Positions 61,337 to 64,000 of a stretch of DNA of 64,000 nt are shown piece after piece. Within the stretch, counting starts at the first letter, position 1. Every line of letters starts with the position of its first letter. The position numbers were made by a program, and so were the translations under genes. Source of the DNA: CAVRZY01 sp963725415 (GTDB lineage: Bacteria; Acidobacteriota; Terriglobia; Bryobacterales; Bryobacteraceae). Location of the stretch: assembly GCA_963725415.1 (NCBI GenBank), contig CAVRZY010000306.1:20406-84405 (forward strand). The letters are read 5' to 3'. A model generated the notes under the pieces. The model did no database searches. It saw only the letters and a list, made by a program, of their open reading frames with translations, and was not told where the DNA came from.

Positions 61337-62836
61337 ATGAAGAGCACCTCTCGTCGTGATTTTCTGCTCGCATCTGCGGGAGCAGCGACAGGGCTGCGCG
61401 GGCAGGCGCCGAAGAAGCCGAACTTCGTTTTCTTTATGCCGGAGACGTTGCGGGCGGAGAGTGTTGCCTGCTACGGGCATCCGCTGGTCAAGACGCCGAA
61501 CCTGGACCGGCTGGCCGGGCAGGGCGTGCGCTTCACGCAGTGTCACGTGCAGAACACGGTCTGCGGGCCGTCACGGTGCAGTCTGATGACGGGCTGGCCG
61601 GTGCATGTGCGTGGGCATCGCAGCCTGTATTATTTCCTGCGCCCGGACGAACCCAACCTGCTGCGCTACCTGAAGCAGAACGGGTACGACGTGTACTGGT
61701 ACGGCAAGAACGACCTGCTGGCGCCGGAGAGCTTTCCCGAGAGCGTGACCGACTGGGGTTCGCATCCGGGGCAGGGAGGGGCGATCAACAACCCCTGGCC
61801 ACTGGAGGACCGGCGCTACTACTCGTTCCTGTACGGGGAGGGGAAGGACCGGCGCGCCTACCCGGATTACGCCAACCTGAGCGCGGCCATCCGGATTCTG
61901 GAACGCGCTTCGGCCAAGCCGTTCTGCATCTATTTGCCGCAGACGTTCGTGCATCCGCCCTTCACGGCGCCGGCCGGTTTCCACAACATGTACGATCCGG
62001 CGAAGGTGCCGCCGTTGCGTCCGGCGGAGCTTCCGAAGCGACCGAATTATTTCGAGGCCATCCGGCGGACGCGGCGGCTGACGGAGCTGACGGAGGCCGA
62101 ATTCCGCAAGATTCAGGCGGTGCACCTGGGGATGATCAGCTACAGCGACTGGCTGCTGGGTGAGCTGATGGAGGCTATCGAGCGGACGGGTCACACGGCG
62201 GACACGGCTCTGTTCGTGTTCTCCGACCATGGCGAATGGGGCGGCGACTACGGCCTGGTGGAGAAGTGGCCGAGCGCGGTCGAGGACGTGCTGACGCGGG
62301 TTCCGCTGATCGCACGGACGCCGGGCATGGCGCAGGGGCACGTCTCGGAGGAGATCGTGGAATTGTACGACATCATGGCGACCGTGTTGGAGCTGGCGGG
62401 GATTGAGGCCGAGCACACGCACTTCGCGCGGAGTCTCGTGCCGCAACTGCGCGGGCAACGGGGCGATCCGCAGCGGGCTGCCTTCGCCGAGGGCGGCTAC
62501 AACGTTTACGAGCCGCAATGTTTCGAGCCCCTGGGCGACTTCAAATCTCCGGCCAACATCTATTACCCCAAGGTGAAGCTCCAAAACGAGCATCCCGAGA
62601 CCATCACGCGCACGACCATGATCCGGACGCTGGACTACAAACTGGTGACGCGTCCGGACGGCCAGAGCGAGCTGTACGACATGAAGAAGGACCCGCGCGA
62701 GCTGCACAACGTCTACGGTGAGCGGGCCTACGCCGGCCCGCAGGAGGCGCTCCAGAAGCGCATGCTGGAGTGGTACATCCGCACCGCCGACGTAGCGCCC
62801 AGGAAGCACGACCCCAGAGGATTCCCGAAGAATTGA
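61337..62836 (+). CDS. Tat-exported type I sulfatase, unusual metal motif
   Basis: 499 aa with a Tat signal (TSRRDFLLASAGAATGLRG). The formylglycine motif is Cys76-GPSR in VQNTVCGPSRCSLMTGWPVH. FVFSDHGEWGGDYGLVEKW and DYKLVTRPDGQSELYDMKKD are standard. The first metal-binding segment, usually an Asp-Asp pair as in the sulfatase at 42348, reads NFVFFMPETLRAESVACYG, with Pro-Glu replacing it. The protein may therefore bind metal differently, or belong to a distinct phosphonate/sulfate-type subgroup. It is the third sulfatase in the window and has no glycosidase or formylglycine-generating enzyme immediately beside it. Confidence 0.85.
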   Translation: MKSTSRRDFLLASAGAATGLRGQAPKKPNFVFFMPETLRAESVACYGHPLVKTPNLDRLAGQGVRFTQCHVQNTVCGPSRCSLMTGWPVHVRGHRSLYYFLRPDEPNLLRYLKQNGYDVYWYGKNDLLAPESFPESVTDWGSHPGQGGAINNPWPLEDRRYYSFLYGEGKDRRAYPDYANLSAAIRILERASAKPFCIYLPQTFVHPPFTAPAGFHNMYDPAKVPPLRPAELPKRPNYFEAIRRTRRLTELTEAEFRKIQAVHLGMISYSDWLLGELMEAIERTGHTADTALFVFSDHGEWGGDYGLVEKWPSAVEDVLTRVPLIARTPGMAQGHVSEEIVELYDIMATVLELAGIEAEHTHFARSLVPQLRGQRGDPQRAAFAEGGYNVYEPQCFEPLGDFKSPANIYYPKVKLQNEHPETITRTTMIRTLDYKLVTRPDGQSELYDMKKDPRELHNVYGERAYAGPQEALQKRMLEWYIRTADVAPRKHDPRGFPKN

Positions 62837-62896
62837 GTCATTGATGATTGAGCCATTGATTCATTGAGTGATTGGGGCATTCGTGGGGGCCTTCGC

Positions 62897-64000
62897 TTAC
62901 GCGGGTTTTGCGGGCTTGTCCCAGGCAGCCATGATCAGGGCGAAACATTGCAGACCGCTTTGGATGACGGCAGAATAGCCGTGACCGGGACTGGTCCAGG
63001 CGCCGGCCAGGTAGAGGTTCTTGATTGGGGTCGTCTGCCCCACTCTCCGTGGCATCGCGTTGTCGAGGGTCTGGTCCCAGCCGTAGACAGCGCCGCGGTA
63101 GTTGCCGGTGTAACGGGCGTTGGTGAGCGGCGTGCCGATCTCCTTCACTTCGATGGCCTTGGAAAGCCCCGGCAGCAGGACCTTCTCCGCCTGCCGGATC
63201 AGAATGTTGGCGATCCTCTCTTTCTCGGCGCGGTAGGCCGCCTTATTGCCCTTCCAGTAGTCGGGCTCGTACGGCTTCCAGTGGTCGAAACCCTGAAGCG
63301 CAAGCAGGTTGATAGTGTTCTTGCCCTTGGGCGAATAGCCCTCGAAGAGGTTGTCGTAGAGCGCCAGGCCGAAGCCCGGATTGCCCATATCGCCTTGGAC
63401 GGCGGCTTTGTATCCCGCGTCGCCGTCGTAACCCGGGGAATAGAAGACCTCGGTGTCGGTGATGCCCAGCCTGCGCACCAAGTCGGTTTTCAGGCCGAGG
63501 AATACCTGGAACGCCGAGAGGCTGACGCTGAAGCGGTCCATGCGCGCCAGGTAGTCTCTTAGGAGATCACTGGGCTCGAGCAGCTTGTGAAAGGTGTCGT
63601 AGGCGTTGGCGTTCGAGACCACGACTCTGGCTTTGTAGTCGCGGTTGTCCGCGGTCCTGACGCCGGAGGCGGCGCCGTTTTCGGCCAGGATTCGCTCGAC
63701 CCGGGTGCGGAGCAACACTTTGCCACCGCGTTCTTCGATGAATTTGACGAAGGCGTCGCTGATGGTCTGAGACCGGCCCCTGGGATAGTAGCCGCCCTCG
63801 ACGATGTAGGAGATGGTGGGCAGAGCGTAGTAGATGCTGGCGAGCCTGGAGGGCGGCAGCCCGAAGTATCCCCACAGCGCCGAGACGATGCCCTTGAGCT
63901 TGGGATCCTTGATCCTGGCGTCCACCACCTGCCCCCAGGTGCTGGCCGAGTAGCGGACCAGGTGCGGGAAGTCTATGGGCATGCGGCCCATGTCAGCGCT
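62897..64000 (-). CDS. CrtI/retinol-saturase-like FAD-dependent oxidoreductase (5' end outside window)
   Basis: The frame is open through the right edge; ATG 63991 is internal (...SADMGRMPIDFPHLVRYSAS). The visible C-terminal part contains YYALPTISYIVEGGYYPRGR and GGKVLLRTRVERILAENGAA, a putative FAD/substrate region. AGAWTSPGHGYSAVIQSGLQ near the end is the C-terminal FAD motif of the CrtI/retinol-saturase branch. These enzymes desaturate or saturate carotenoid-like polyenes. The N-terminal dinucleotide-binding motif must lie beyond 64000, so substrate and exact family remain open. Confidence 0.82.
   Translation of the reverse strand, partial: SADMGRMPIDFPHLVRYSASTWGQVVDARIKDPKLKGIVSALWGYFGLPPSRLASIYYALPTISYIVEGGYYPRGRSQTISDAFVKFIEERGGKVLLRTRVERILAENGAASGVRTADNRDYKARVVVSNANAYDTFHKLLEPSDLLRDYLARMDRFSVSLSAFQVFLGLKTDLVRRLGITDTEVFYSPGYDGDAGYKAAVQGDMGNPGFGLALYDNLFEGYSPKGKNTINLLALQGFDHWKPYEPDYWKGNKAAYRAEKERIANILIRQAEKVLLPGLSKAIEVKEIGTPLTNARYTGNYRGAVYGWDQTLDNAMPRRVGQTTPIKNLYLAGAWTSPGHGYSAVIQSGLQCFALIMAAWDKPAKPA

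Overview
The window looks like a chromosomal segment from a GC-rich member of the Acidobacteriota, most likely the Bryobacterales/Solibacter lineage. The strongest clue is two copies of the C-terminal 'TIGR03437' domain typical of Solibacter secreted proteins. Supporting clues are many Tat-exported sulfatases and oxidoreductases, DUF5060/DUF4038 and GH127 proteins, and a CusCBA-type efflux operon. No rRNA, tRNA, CRISPR array or phage was seen. The taxonomy is inferred from protein families only.

Layout. 1-4.9 kb: secreted proteins with TIGR03437 domains, a small basic protein and an IS transposase relic. 4.9-16.5 kb: a GT39-like membrane glycosyltransferase, a Tat sulfatase, an esterase-TPR protein, a GH140-like hydrolase, a zinc alcohol dehydrogenase/SDR pair, MazEF, a second GT39-like protein, and efp followed by a DUF3467 gene. 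16.6-29.7 kb: GH127, an EAL-HDOD signalling protein, a Tat aldo/keto reductase, an FG-GAP/DUF6807 fusion, a broken Old-Yellow-Enzyme reductase, and a Gfo/Idh/MocA + GH50-like pair. 29.7-33.6 kb: HEPN/MNT, a decayed Ser/Thr kinase, an apparently exported mannonate dehydratase, and VapBC. 33.7-38.6 kb: a tight operon of two paralogous NodB-deacetylase-like secreted proteins flanking a DUF5009 membrane acyltransferase. 38.6-46.9 kb: a beta-helix relic, a ComEC-like metallo-hydrolase, a GH51-like enzyme, a sulfatase translationally coupled to a VOC-VOC-SGNH fusion, and Gfo/Idh/MocA. 46.9-51.1 kb: a palindromic REP-like element, rpsU, and the housekeeping run glgC-eno-gpmA. 51.1-58.5 kb: a metal-efflux operon (Cys-rich exported protein, TolC/CusC, CusB, CusA, two small exported proteins) behind a BlaI/CopY-like operator. 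58.5-64 kb: a MITE-like palindrome, two MacB-like permeases, a third sulfatase, and a CrtI/retinol-saturase-like flavoprotein cut by the window end.

Functionally, the accessory part looks like a periplasmic sulfated-polysaccharide and sugar-oxidation repertoire: sulfatases to desulfate, GH127/GH51/GH50/GH140-like enzymes to cleave, and Tat-exported oxidoreductases and UxuA to process the sugars. The efflux operon and core metabolism genes are intact. A striking property of the window is that at least nine otherwise well-preserved genes carry single-base frameshifts, several at short G/C runs; this may be sequencing error rather than biology and should be settled first.

Most unusual candidates: the deacetylase/acyltransferase/deacetylase operon, in which each paralogue has lost a different NodB motif; the VOC-VOC-SGNH fusion; and the two intergenic palindromic elements.
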